64,000 bases of DNA from contig CP027224.1 of NCBI GenBank assembly GCA_002973635.1, positions 754,501-818,500 of the forward strand, given 5' to 3'. Every line of letters begins with the position of its first letter. The first letter of the stretch is position 1. Positions 1 through 10,679 of this stretch are shown here, one piece after another. Source of the stretch: Lysinibacillus sp. B2A1. Its GTDB lineage: Bacteria; Bacillota; Bacilli; Bacillales_A; Planococcaceae. The position numbers and the translations under genes were made by a program. The notes beneath the pieces are model-generated. The model was not told where the DNA came from and searched no databases. It saw nothing but the letters and a program-made list of their open reading frames with translations.

Positions 1-758
1 TACAAGGTAAACATGTGTTAATCGTATATGATGATCTTTCTAAACAAGCATCTGCTTACCGTGAACTTTCACTTCTTCTACGTCGTCCTCCAGGTCGTGA
101 AGCTTACCCTGGTGACGTTTTCTACTTACACAGCCGCTTACTTGAACGTGCTGCGAAGTTAAATGAAACATATCAAAATGGTTCGATTACAGCTCTTCCA
201 TTCGTTGAGACACAAGCTGGGGATATCTCTGCATACATCCCAACGAACGTAATCTCAATTACTGATGGTCAAATTTTCTTACAATCTGACTTATTCAACT
301 CAGGTGTACGTCCAGCTATTAACGCCGGTCTTTCAGTATCACGTGTAGGTGGATCTGCTCAAATTAAAGCGATGAAAAAAGTTGCTGGTACGCTACGTCT
401 TGACTTAGCAGCATTCCGTGAGCTTGAATCTTTCGCTCAATTCGGTTCAGATTTAGATAAGGTAACACTTGGTAAACTTGAGCGTGGTAAACGTACGGTT
501 GAAGTTCTTAAACAAGACCTTAACAAACCATTAAAAGTAGAAAAACAAGTTGCTATTCTTTATGCATTAACTAAAGGTCATTTAGATGATATTCCAGTAC
601 AAGATATCGTTCGTTTTGAATCTGAATTCTTAAGCTGGTTAGATACAAACCATACAGACGTTTTAGATCATGTTCGTACTACAAAAGAGCTTGCTCCTGA
701 TGCGGATTATGAAGCAGCAATCAGTGCATTCAAAAAAACTTTCGCTAAATCAGAATAA
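1..758 (+). CDS. atpA: F1F0 ATP synthase subunit alpha, 3' part only
   Basis: Regulatory and nucleotide-binding alpha subunit of the membrane F1 headpiece. The window opens inside the gene: the frame is open from base 3 and reads [16 protein letters not shown], a stretch conserved in alpha subunits. About 251 C-terminal residues of a normal ~500 are present, including the conserved segments [20 protein letters not shown] and [12 protein letters not shown]. The GTG at base 15 is an internal valine and not a start. It is followed at 46 bases by atpG in the usual A-G-D-C order. Identity is certain; the 5' half lies outside the window. Confidence 0.98.
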   Translation, partial: QGKHVLIVYDDLSKQASAYRELSLLLRRPPGREAYPGDVFYLHSRLLERAAKLNETYQNGSITALPFVETQAGDISAYIPTNVISITDGQIFLQSDLFNSGVRPAINAGLSVSRVGGSAQIKAMKKVAGTLRLDLAAFRELESFAQFGSDLDKVTLGKLERGKRTVEVLKQDLNKPLKVEKQVAILYALTKGHLDDIPVQDIVRFESEFLSWLDTNHTDVLDHVRTTKELAPDADYEAAISAFKKTFAKSE

Positions 759-780
759 GATCGACTAGTCACTTGATTAA

Positions 781-3126
<2,346 letters not shown>

Positions 3127-3132
3127 TACTAG

Positions 3133-3558
<426 letters not shown>

Positions 3559-3569
3559 TTCAAATTTTA

Positions 3570-3600
3570 ACGGGCAGATTCAACATCTGCCCGTTTTTTA
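3570..3600 (+). terminator. Rho-independent terminator of the atp operon
   Basis: A perfect 10-bp stem (acgggcagat / atctgcccgt, 3570-3579 and 3585-3594) with a 5-base loop runs into a T-tract. It directly follows atpC. Confidence 0.95.
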
Positions 3601-3663
3601 ACATTATTCAGTGTTTTTACAGCAAGTAGAATAATGGATCTTAATGAATATGGAGGGATTACG

Positions 3664-3903
3664 ATGGAATTATATGAATCGATAGGACAAGAAGCTTTAT
3701 TGGGTATTTTATCTCATATATTTTTTATCGCTATTACTTTTTATGCGCTACAAGCTTTTATGCTTGAGAAGATCTTTAAGAAAAATAAAGTATTTCAAAT
3801 TCAGTTGATCTATATATTATTGAGTATTGCGATTGGAACAACTGTTTCAAATTTTTTCCTCCAGGTGTCAAATTGGTCTGGTAAGCTCCCTTATCTGTTT
3901 TAA
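3664..3903 (+). CDS. ywzB: DUF1146 membrane protein (YwzB family)
   Basis: Small membrane protein of unknown function found just downstream of the atp operon and upstream of murA in Bacillaceae. The start is placed at 3664, after a ggaggg ribosome binding site at 3652-3657, giving 79 aa; an in-frame ATG at 3634 has no ribosome binding site. Two hydrophobic helices are visible (about residues 9-30 and 45-67), separated by a basic stretch KIFKKNKVF. Family assignment rests on length, topology and position. No biochemical role is known to me. Confidence 0.85.
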   Translation: MELYESIGQEALLGILSHIFFIAITFYALQAFMLEKIFKKNKVFQIQLIYILLSIAIGTTVSNFFLQVSNWSGKLPYLF

Positions 3904-3979
3904 TTCATCTTATAGCTCCTTATTACTATCTTAAAATGTAGAAAATGAATATACATATTTCACAGGGCTTTATAACAAA

Positions 3980-4006
3980 ATTTATCCGCATAAAAACGTG
4001 CAGCAA
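3980..4006. repeat. Left fragment of a palindromic element, interrupted
   Basis: The sequence tttatccgcataaaaacgtg matches, with changes, the reverse complement of the end of the element at 8612-8757 (tttatcccgcataaacaggc). The expected continuation (agactcccacttcaag) appears only at 4337, after about 325 bases of inserted repeat. See the fragment at 4331-4382. Confidence 0.6.
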
Positions 4007-4310
4007 TTTATCTTTATTCAGCAGAATACTCTCACCTCTATAGGTGGCGAGATAAAAGCGATTTTTTTCCTAATAAGTGGGTGTACAAACGCTCACTGAA
4101 ATAGAGGAACTAAGGTTAAGATCTTCACATCCTTTAAAAACGCCTGAATGACCAATATCGTGCTACTGACGCTACGTTAACACTACGCTTTCGCGCAAAA
4201 AACATCTGTTGGTCTAAAGCCCCTGGCGGATGTCACGGATTTTGAAGAGGAGCTTTTCGAGCGAGTTCGAAAAAAATCCCAACGCAATTACGCTGAGGTG
4301 TAATTGATCT
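4007..4310 (+). repeat. Dispersed structured repeat, long copy A
   Basis: Begins tttatctttattcagca and ends near aattacgctgaggtgtaatt. Blocks shared with copy B (11884-12247) include ctcacctctayaggtgg, agtgggtgt, aatagaggaact, aagatcttcacatcc, aacgcctgar, and tggcggatgtcacggatttt. It contains several hairpins whose paired bases differ from copy B yet still pair. A ~45-base insert sits in the loop of the stem gaccaa/ttggtc (4150-4215). Confidence 0.85.
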
Positions 4311-4330
4311 GTAACGAAAGCGAAGTATCC

Positions 4331-4382
4331 GGTATAAGACTCCCACTTCAAGCTTTAAGTGAAGCAAATATAAGTGGGAGAT
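4331..4382. repeat. Right fragment of the interrupted palindromic element
   Basis: Starts ggtataagactcccacttca, matching the reverse complement of 8719-8736. It then forms its own hairpin: ctcccactt (4340-4348) pairs with aagtgggag (4372-4380). Together with 3980-4006 it looks like one element split by the insertion of copy A. Confidence 0.6.
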
Positions 4383-4471
4383 CAATTAAAAAACCTGAGT
4401 GAAGTTTCGCTTTATGAGGTCCTTTGAAATATGTAAAAAAGATGGATTATTCCATTCAATAAATTTTGTTT

Positions 4472-4547
4472 TTTATCTTCATTCAGCAAATGTTTTCTGT
4501 AGCGAAAGCATAGCGGCAGCTACAATTACGCCAAGGAGAAATTGATT
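4472..4547 (+). repeat. Dispersed structured repeat, short copy D
   Basis: 76 bases with the same start (tttatcttcattcagcaaat) and end (caattacgcc ... gaaattgatt) as copies A and B, but the ~250-base middle is missing. Only the mini-element gtagcgaaagcatagcggca lies between the ends, flanked by gtagc/gctac inverted repeats. Confidence 0.8.
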
Positions 4548-4800
4548 CACAAATCTTTGGGTATGTATTAGAAAATAACGCTTTCGTTCTATGTTATTGG
4601 TCATTCACAAAATAAAATTTCATGCGTACAATAAATAAATAGCAAAATATTATTAAATGGCTTAAAATAGTGATTTGGATGCTTGAACGAGCGTTGAAAA
4701 AGTTGTACTATAGAGTTGTTTGTTTACTGATTATGACATTATACTTCTTTTTTAAATAAAATTTCGATAGCTTAATAGATTAAATTCGGAGGGACATAGG

Positions 4801-6114
4801 GTGGAAAAAATAATAGTGACTGGTGGCCAAAAGCTACAAGGAAAAGTACGTGTAGAGGGCGCAAAAAATGCAGTGTTACCAATCCTAGCGGCGGCTTTAC
4901 TTGCTTCTGAGGGAGAAAATGTAATTAAAGAAGTCCCTAACTTAGCAGATGTCTTTACAATAAATGAAGTACTTAAAAGTTTAAATGCAGCAGTTACATA
5001 TATACCAGAAGACAATGCAGTATATATAGATGCAACAAAAGAACTTTCCAGTGAAGCTCAATTTGAATATGTAAGCAAAATGCGTGCATCGATTTTAGTA
5101 ATGGGTTCATTACTTGCTCGCAATGGCTATGCTCGAGTTGCTTTACCAGGAGGCTGTGCAATTGGCTCTCGCCCAATCGAGTTACATTTAAAGGGCTTTG
5201 AAGCAATGGGAGCAAAAATCTCATTTGGTCACGGATATGTAGAGGCAAAAGTAAATGGCCGTTTAAAAGGAGCAAATGTGTATTTGGACTTCCCTAGTGT
5301 AGGTGCAACAGAGAATATTATGACAGCTGCATCATTGGCACAGGGGACAACTGTAATTGAAAATGCAGCGAAAGAGCCTGAAATTGTAGATCTTGCAAAC
5401 TTTATTAATAGTATGGGTGGTCGAGTTATTGGCGCAGGTACGAATACCATTCGTATTGAAGGTGTCGAAACATTATATGGAACCGAGCATCATATTATTC
5501 CTGATCGTATTGAGGCTGGCACATTTATGGTTGCGGCAGCCATCACTAAAGGAGATGTGACGATTGAAAACGCAGTTCCTGAGCATATGACAGCATTAAT
5601 TGCTAAAATGCGTGAAATGGGCGTTGAAATCATCGAATTAGATGAAGGCATTCGTGTACGAGTTCCTGATAAATTAAAGGCTGTAGATATTAAAACAATG
5701 CCACATCCAGGATTCCCTACAGACATGCAATCACAAATGATGGCTTTAATGCTAACAGCTGAAGGTACTAGTATTATTACAGAAACAGTCTTTGAAAATC
5801 GTTTTATGCATGTTGAGGAATTCCGTCGCATGAATGCTGGTGCTAAAATAGAAGGACGCTCAGTCTTCATAGAAGGACCTGTAAATCTTCAAGGCGCTGA
5901 GGTAATGGCAACGGATTTACGTGCTGCGGCTGCACTTATTTTAGCAGGTCTTGTTTCTGAAGGTGTAACACGTGTGACTAAACTTTATCACTTAGACCGT
6001 GGATATGTAGAATTCCATGAAAAATTAGCAGCACTTGGTGCTAATATCGAACGCGTGCCTGTTGAAGAAGTTGTTATAAAAGAGAAATCTACTGTGGAAT
6101 TACCAACAAACTAA
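4801..6114 (+). CDS. murA: UDP-N-acetylglucosamine 1-carboxyvinyltransferase
   Basis: Cytosolic enzyme that transfers enolpyruvate from PEP to UDP-GlcNAc, the first committed step of peptidoglycan synthesis and the target of fosfomycin. The 437-aa length is normal for MurA. The catalytic loop Cys is at about residue 119 in [14 protein letters not shown]. The N-terminal [13 protein letters not shown] and the [13 protein letters not shown] motif near the C-terminus are present. The start is GTG 4801 behind ggagggac. Its position upstream of spoIID matches the murAA copy of B. subtilis; Firmicutes usually have a second copy elsewhere. Confidence 0.97.
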   Translation: MEKIIVTGGQKLQGKVRVEGAKNAVLPILAAALLASEGENVIKEVPNLADVFTINEVLKSLNAAVTYIPEDNAVYIDATKELSSEAQFEYVSKMRASILVMGSLLARNGYARVALPGGCAIGSRPIELHLKGFEAMGAKISFGHGYVEAKVNGRLKGANVYLDFPSVGATENIMTAASLAQGTTVIENAAKEPEIVDLANFINSMGGRVIGAGTNTIRIEGVETLYGTEHHIIPDRIEAGTFMVAAAITKGDVTIENAVPEHMTALIAKMREMGVEIIELDEGIRVRVPDKLKAVDIKTMPHPGFPTDMQSQMMALMLTAEGTSIITETVFENRFMHVEEFRRMNAGAKIEGRSVFIEGPVNLQGAEVMATDLRAAAALILAGLVSEGVTRVTKLYHLDRGYVEFHEKLAALGANIERVPVEEVVIKEKSTVELPTN

Positions 6115-6127
6115 ATAGTTGAATGAT

Positions 6128-6158
6128 ACCCTTTGCTTAAAAGCAGAGGGTTCTTTTT
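6128..6158 (+). terminator. Rho-independent terminator after murA
   Basis: Stem accctttgctt / aagcagagggt (one mismatch) with a 2-base centre, followed by ttctttttat. Confidence 0.85.
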
Positions 6159-6273
6159 ATTGAAGCCAACAAAAAGTGATCTGTCCCATCTGGAATATAA
6201 ACTAGCTGACTTTGAACAAAAATAGTAACTTGTAATAACCTTCTTAGGTGAGTTATTCGATACTAGACGATCT

Positions 6274-6302
6274 ATATATTGTTTCGCTAAGGTTCACATA
6301 TT
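6274..6302 (+). promoter_or_regulatory. Candidate sigma-E promoter of spoIID
   Basis: atatatt (6274-6280), 14-base spacer, cacatatt (6295-6302). The sigma-E consensus is kmATATT and CATACAHT; the -10 matches at 6 of 8 positions. Sigma-E control of spoIID is known in B. subtilis. It ends 27 bases before the ATG. Confidence 0.55.
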
Positions 6303-6329
6303 TAGAAGAGTTTTAGCATATTATTCCTT

Positions 6330-7265
6330 ATGAAAAAATGGATAATGAGTGTAGGTATCATTTGTTTGATAGGGACATTATATGTGCTTCCTGTTGCATT
6401 TAGTGAGAGACGTTCAACTGAGGAGTCAGTCCAAACAACGGACAATGTGTGTGAAATATTTATAGAAGTGGAGGGGCAACAGAAGAAAATCCCTTTAGAA
6501 ACATATGTTACGGGTGTAGTAGCTGCTGAAATGCCTGTTTCATTTAAAAAAGAGGCTTTAAAAGCGCAGGCTATTGCAGCAAGAACATATGCATTGAAAT
6601 CGACAAATTATGGTAGAGAAGCAATTGCTCCCACAGTTGCTAGACAAGTTTTTTATAATAAAGAGCAAAGAAAAGCGAATTGGACTAGCAATTTCCCAGG
6701 AAATGAAAAGAAAATTGTCGAGGCTATTAATGAAACAAAAGGACAAGTTCTTCTTTTCGATAATCAATTAATTACAGCTATGTTTCATTCTACCAGCAAC
6801 GGCAAAACAGAAAGTGCCTATGGTTATAGTGGCAATGATCTTCCATATTTGCAAAGTGTAGCTAGTATGTCTGATCAATCTTCACCAAAATTCTCGGCGG
6901 TCAAGGAATGGACATTAGCTGAGTGGAATACAATTTGGCCTGATAAATGGCAGGTAAGTGATTTCTCACGCATTCAGTATTTTTTTAATGATACAGGACG
7001 TGTTGAACGTTTACAGCTAGGTAAAAATGTATGGTCAGGACGAGAGGTTCGAACACTCTTGCAAATACCATCTACTGATTTTAAAATTTCCTATGATACT
7101 AATACTGGAAAAATACAAGTGAGTACAAAAGGATATGGTCATGGTGTTGGAATGAGTCAGTATGGAGCTGAGGCAATGGCAAGTGAAGGGAAAACTGCTG
7201 ACGAAATTTTACACTATTATTATCAGGATATTGAGATAAAAAAGATAGATGCATGTTTAAAATAA
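6330..7265 (+). CDS. spoIID: Stage II sporulation protein D (peptidoglycan lytic transglycosylase)
   Basis: Mother-cell lytic transglycosylase of the SpoIID/SpoIIP/SpoIIM engulfment complex; it cleaves denuded glycan strands. The 311 aa start with one N-terminal membrane helix (about 5-24). The SpoIID signature follows (VTGVVAAEMPVSFKKEALKA, AQAIAARTYAL) and includes the Glu of AAEMP expected to be catalytic. The C-terminal part has GYGHGVGMSQYGAEAMA. No good ribosome binding site precedes ATG 6330; a possible one (agaagag) is 20 bases away, so the exact start is less sure than the identity. Confidence 0.95.
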   Translation: MKKWIMSVGIICLIGTLYVLPVAFSERRSTEESVQTTDNVCEIFIEVEGQQKKIPLETYVTGVVAAEMPVSFKKEALKAQAIAARTYALKSTNYGREAIAPTVARQVFYNKEQRKANWTSNFPGNEKKIVEAINETKGQVLLFDNQLITAMFHSTSNGKTESAYGYSGNDLPYLQSVASMSDQSSPKFSAVKEWTLAEWNTIWPDKWQVSDFSRIQYFFNDTGRVERLQLGKNVWSGREVRTLLQIPSTDFKISYDTNTGKIQVSTKGYGHGVGMSQYGAEAMASEGKTADEILHYYYQDIEIKKIDACLK

Positions 7266-7302
7266 CTTCTAGTTGTTCACACTGCAACTAGAGGTGATGA
7301 AA

Positions 7303-7968
7303 ATGAGAGAGGATAAAAATAGTAAAACTTCTCAAAAACAAAATGAAAAAGGTCAATTACAGAAGAAACCTTGGTTTTGGCCAGCGGTTTATGCTGGTGG
7401 TGCATTAATGCTAGCAGGTATGCTATTTGGTTACAATAGTCTTGTATCAAAGGTAGAAGAGGCTCCGTTACCAGATTTGGCAGAAGTAGATCCAGGTCCT
7501 GTAGTTGAAACAAATGCTCGTACAGAAACAATGAAGTATCCATTCAAAGAAGCAAATCTTAGTAAAGTACAAGTTTTACAAGAATTTTATGAAGTAGAGG
7601 CTAATGCAGAGGCACGTGAAAATGCACTAATGGTATTTAATCAAACATTTACAACTTCATCTGGTATTTCTCTTGCTATGAATGGTGAAGAATTTGAAGT
7701 GTTAGCTGCTATGAGTGGTAAAGTACTAGAAGTAAAACTAGATGCATTTACAGGCAATAAAATTGTGATTGAGCATCCAGATGGTAAGCAAACACATTAT
7801 AGCTCAGTAAAAGATATTGCCGTAAAAGAAGGCGATGAAGTAACACAAGGTCAGGCATTAGGAAAAGCAACTGACAATGAGTGGAATCAAGCAGCAGGCG
7901 TTCACTTGCATTTCGAAGTACTTGAAGACGGAAAATATGTGAATCCGAAAAAATTACTAGCCTTTTAA
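7303..7968 (+). CDS. spoIIQ: Stage II sporulation protein Q, M23-like
   Basis: Forespore membrane protein that pairs across the intermembrane space with SpoIIIAH and anchors the feeding-tube channel. The start is at 7303, behind agaggtg at 7290-7296 (221 aa); in-frame upstream starts at 7273 and 7297 overlap or lack a ribosome binding site. One membrane helix lies at about 20-42, followed by an M23/LytM domain. The LytM metal motif HxxxD is replaced by SSGISLA, while HLHFE near the C-terminus remains, so the domain is probably enzymatically dead, as in other SpoIIQ proteins of Bacillus. Only 37 bases separate it from spoIID. Confidence 0.93.
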   Translation: MREDKNSKTSQKQNEKGQLQKKPWFWPAVYAGGALMLAGMLFGYNSLVSKVEEAPLPDLAEVDPGPVVETNARTETMKYPFKEANLSKVQVLQEFYEVEANAEARENALMVFNQTFTTSSGISLAMNGEEFEVLAAMSGKVLEVKLDAFTGNKIVIEHPDGKQTHYSSVKDIAVKEGDEVTQGQALGKATDNEWNQAAGVHLHFEVLEDGKYVNPKKLLAF

Positions 7969-8182
7969 AATAGGGAAAATCGACTGCTACAATGACAGTA
8001 AAAGATATTGATGGTATATGGAATCTTACTATCCGTTGTTGCGGAATAAATCATCAGCAATTGATCGAGAAAGTGTAAAACGTGTTCTGAATAGCTTTGT
8101 CCTTACATAAGGTGAAGAAATGCGCATACGTGCATCTGATGCCAAAGCCATTTTGTGAAATTGTGTGGAAAGGACGAAGAAC

Positions 8183-8443
8183 GTGCACGAGCACATTCGG
8201 AAGCGCTGCATACGCCTCGGTGAATTATTGATTGAGACGCGTGAGACTGTGCGTGTCCTCGCGAAAATGACAGGTTATTCAAAAAGTACGGTGCACAAAG
8301 ACTTAACAGAGCGATTGCCAACAATTCATGAAGGATTAGCAGAGCAGGTGAAGGAAATTCTCGCCTACCATAAGGCCGTACGTCATATTCGCGGAGGAGA
8401 GGCAACGAAAAACAAGTGGAAAGAAAGAGCGAGTCAAGAATGA
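8183..8443 (+). CDS. spoIIID: Sporulation transcriptional regulator SpoIIID
   Basis: Small DNA-binding protein that tunes the mother-cell sigma-E regulon. The GTG at 8183 is chosen because the protein then begins MHEHIRKRCIRLGE, aligning with MHDYIKERTIKIG of B. subtilis, and an aaagga ribosome binding site lies upstream; the frame is also open from GTG 8165. The 86 aa contain the HTH (VRVLAKMTGYSKSTVHKDL) and the basic C-terminal RHIRGGEATKNKWKER used for DNA contact. A weak sigma-E-like -10 (catacgtg, 8125-8132) lies upstream. Confidence 0.95.
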   Translation: MHEHIRKRCIRLGELLIETRETVRVLAKMTGYSKSTVHKDLTERLPTIHEGLAEQVKEILAYHKAVRHIRGGEATKNKWKERASQE

Positions 8444-8457
8444 TTCGTTCTTTTTTT
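8426..8457 (+). terminator. Terminator overlapping the 3' end of spoIIID
   Basis: agagcgagtc (8426-8435) pairs with gattcgttct (8442-8451), with two G-T pairs and a 6-base loop, followed by a run of T. The left arm is inside the last codons of spoIIID. Confidence 0.8.
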
Positions 8458-8804
8458 GTTGTTAAAGACAAACTTAACAAAAGATTATTTTAAACGTATT
8501 ATTGTTTTCTATTATTGTTCATATAATTAAAAGAAAACAGCCACATTCACTAAATTTAGGTGAAATTACCAATAGTGTATGATAAAATATTCTAGATAAA
8601 GAGATAAAGTGAAGCTTCAATCAGTGTGGATTGTCCTCATCCCACACTGATTATTAGTTGAACTAACCGGAATATTACGGCAGTTGATTTCCCGATTATA
8701 TTATTTACTTGGCTTACGTCTTGAAGTGGGAGTCTACTGCCTGTTTATGCGGGATAAAAATGAACGTTATGTAGTGGGAACTGGCGGGAAGGAGAAATTA
8801 TAAA
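8444..8804. other. 361-bp gap between spoIIID and mbl
   Basis: Besides the spoIIID terminator and the palindromic element at 8612-8757, it holds about 150 AT-rich bases without recognisable structure. The mbl promoter must lie here but I cannot place it confidently. Confidence 0.6.
8612..8757 (+). repeat. Palindromic intergenic element, intact copy
   Basis: Starts aagcttcaatcagtgtgg and ends gcctgtttatgcgggataaa. An 11-bp perfect stem is formed by aatcagtgtgg (8619-8629) and ccacactgatt (8642-8652). The second half holds cttgaagtgggagtctactg. The same second half, in reverse complement and split, is found at 3980-4006 and 4331-4382. The make-up resembles the subterminal palindromes of IS200/IS605 elements or their non-coding derivatives; that assignment is inference. 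Confidence 0.65.
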
Positions 8805-9800
8805 ATGTTTTCGAAAGATATTGGCATTGACTTAGGAACTGCGAATGTATTAATCCACGTTAAAGGTAAAGGAATTGTCTTAAATGAGCCATCTGTAGTG
8901 GCAATTGATAAAAAAACAAATAAAGTATTAGCAGTAGGGGAAGAAGCTCGCCAAATGGTAGGGCGCACGCCAGGTAATATTACAGCAATTCGACCATTAC
9001 GCGATGGTGTTATTGCAGACTTTGATGTTACTGAAGCGATGCTAAGACATTTTATCAATAAATTAAATTTAAAGGGATTCTTAACTAAACCACGTATTTT
9101 AATTTGTTGTCCAACAAACATTACTAGTGTGGAGCAAAAGGCAATTCGTGAAGCGGCAGAGAAATCTGGTGGTAAAAAAGTATATTTAGAGGAAGAACCA
9201 AAAGTTGCTGCTATTGGTGCAGGTATGGATATTTTCCAACCTAGTGGCAATATGGTAGTAGACATTGGCGGTGGAACAACAGATATTGCAGTTCTTTCAA
9301 TGGGAGATATCGTAACAAGTGAATCCATTAAAGTCGCAGGAGACGTTTTTGATAATGATATATTACAATATATTAAAAAAGAATATAAATTACTAATTGG
9401 AGAACGTACCGCTGAGGCAATAAAAATGACAATTGGTACAGTATTTAAGGGCGGTAGAAATGATACTATGGATATTCGCGGCCGTGATATGGTGACAGGT
9501 CTGCCACGTACAATAATGATTCAATCTGAGGAAATTGAACGCGCTTTACATGAATCAGTAGCAATGATTGTCCAATCTGCAAAAAATGTTCTAGAAAAAA
9601 CGCCACCAGAGCTTTCAGCTGATATAATTGATCGTGGAGTGATCATTACTGGCGGTGGTGCATTACTACATGGCATGGACCAGCTATTAATTGAAGAGTT
9701 AAAGGTACCTGTGTTCATTGCAGAAAGACCGATGGATTGTGTAGCAATTGGTACAGGCATTATGCTTGAAAATATTGATCGAGTGCCTGCATCCTTATAA
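8805..9800 (+). CDS. mbl: MreB-like actin homologue Mbl
   Basis: Membrane-associated actin-like protein that guides lateral-wall synthesis and so maintains rod shape. The 331 aa carry the actin-fold phosphate loops (IGIDLGTANVLIHV and VVDIGGGTTDIAVLS), the EEPKVAAIGAG segment and the adenosine motif ITGGGALLHGMDQL. Start ATG 8805 follows ggaaggag. The assignment as Mbl rather than MreB or MreBH rests on its place between spoIIID and flhO, as in B. subtilis. Confidence 0.95.
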   Translation: MFSKDIGIDLGTANVLIHVKGKGIVLNEPSVVAIDKKTNKVLAVGEEARQMVGRTPGNITAIRPLRDGVIADFDVTEAMLRHFINKLNLKGFLTKPRILICCPTNITSVEQKAIREAAEKSGGKKVYLEEEPKVAAIGAGMDIFQPSGNMVVDIGGGTTDIAVLSMGDIVTSESIKVAGDVFDNDILQYIKKEYKLLIGERTAEAIKMTIGTVFKGGRNDTMDIRGRDMVTGLPRTIMIQSEEIERALHESVAMIVQSAKNVLEKTPPELSADIIDRGVIITGGGALLHGMDQLLIEELKVPVFIAERPMDCVAIGTGIMLENIDRVPASL

Positions 9801-9821
9801 AAATAGAATGAGGTGATTCCT

Positions 9822-10655
9822 TTGTTTAAAGGGTTCTATACAGTTGCAACTGGTATGATTGCACAACAAAGACGAACAGAATTATTAACTAATAATTTAT
9901 CAAATGCGAATACACCAGGATTTAAAGCGGATCAATCAACAATTCGTTCATTTCCAGATATGTTAATGTCAAGTGTTGGAAATACAAATGCAACTGCCAA
10001 GCAGCAAATGGGCTCTCAATATATGAGTCAAGTGGGAGCACTAAATACAGGGATTTATATGCAAGAAACATTGCCAAACTACATACAGGGTCAAATCTAT
10101 AATACAGATTTCTCAACAGATATGGCCTTGATTGATGGATACTTACCGCAAAATGAAGAGGGCATCACTGGATCTATATTCTTCCGTTTAGCACATCCAG
10201 ATGGTGGCGAGGCATATACACGAAATGGGAATTTTACATTAGATGGTCAAGGTAATTTAGTCAATGCACAAGGACTGTATGTTTTATCAGATAATGGTCA
10301 ACGCATTCAGCTTCCAAATGATGATTTTCGTCTAGATGAGACTGGTGCGATTTACGTCAATGATCAGCAAGTAGCACGTGTTGGCGTATCATTTGCGGCT
10401 AATCCGAACATGCTACGTAAACAAGATAATGGTTTAATTCGAACAGAGAATGGTGAGAACTTACCAACGGCTTATGGTGCTAACGGTGTTGATTTTACAC
10501 TGCGTCAAAATTACCTTGAGCGCTCAAACGTAGATTCTGGTCGCACGATGACAGATTTAATGACAGCTTATCGCGCATTTGAAGCCAATCAAAAGGTGCT
10601 ACAGGCTTATGATCGAAGCATGGAAAAGGCTGTTAATGAAATCGGAAAAGTATAA
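9822..10655 (+). CDS. flhO: Flagellar basal-body rod/hook protein FlhO (FlgG family)
   Basis: Distal or proximal rod protein of the flagellum. A TTG at 9822 is chosen as start: gaggtga at 9810-9816 is a well-spaced ribosome binding site and overlaps the alternative GTG at 9813. The 277-aa protein begins MFKGFYTVATGMIAQQRRTE and has the rod signature NNLSNANTPGFKAD at about residues 27-40. The C-terminal MTAYRAFEANQKVLQAYDRS is the FlgG/FlgE-type helix. It pairs with flhP 24 bases downstream. Confidence 0.93.
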   Translation: MFKGFYTVATGMIAQQRRTELLTNNLSNANTPGFKADQSTIRSFPDMLMSSVGNTNATAKQQMGSQYMSQVGALNTGIYMQETLPNYIQGQIYNTDFSTDMALIDGYLPQNEEGITGSIFFRLAHPDGGEAYTRNGNFTLDGQGNLVNAQGLYVLSDNGQRIQLPNDDFRLDETGAIYVNDQQVARVGVSFAANPNMLRKQDNGLIRTENGENLPTAYGANGVDFTLRQNYLERSNVDSGRTMTDLMTAYRAFEANQKVLQAYDRSMEKAVNEIGKV

Positions 10656-10679
10656 TAAGCGAACTGGAGGCGTTAGATA

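Larger units (their letters stand above)
3904..4800. other. 897-bp intergenic region carrying nested repeats
   Basis: No credible gene is seen. The region holds one long copy (4007-4310) and one short, internally deleted copy (4472-4547) of a dispersed structured repeat, plus the split halves of a different palindromic element (3980-4006 and 4331-4382). A weak sigma-A-like promoter for murA may lie at 4683-4711 (ttgaac, 17-base spacer, tactat). In B. subtilis ywmA/ywmB lie in this interval; no ywmB homologue is present here. Confidence 0.75.

Noticed and set aside
5490..5870. 126-codon minus-strand frame inside murA
   Set aside because: Shadow of the murA coding frame; composition (Ser/Ile-rich) and lack of start signals are typical of antisense frames.
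8103..8480. 125-codon minus-strand frame opposite spoIIID
   Set aside because: It is the antisense of spoIIID and its terminator, with no ribosome binding site.
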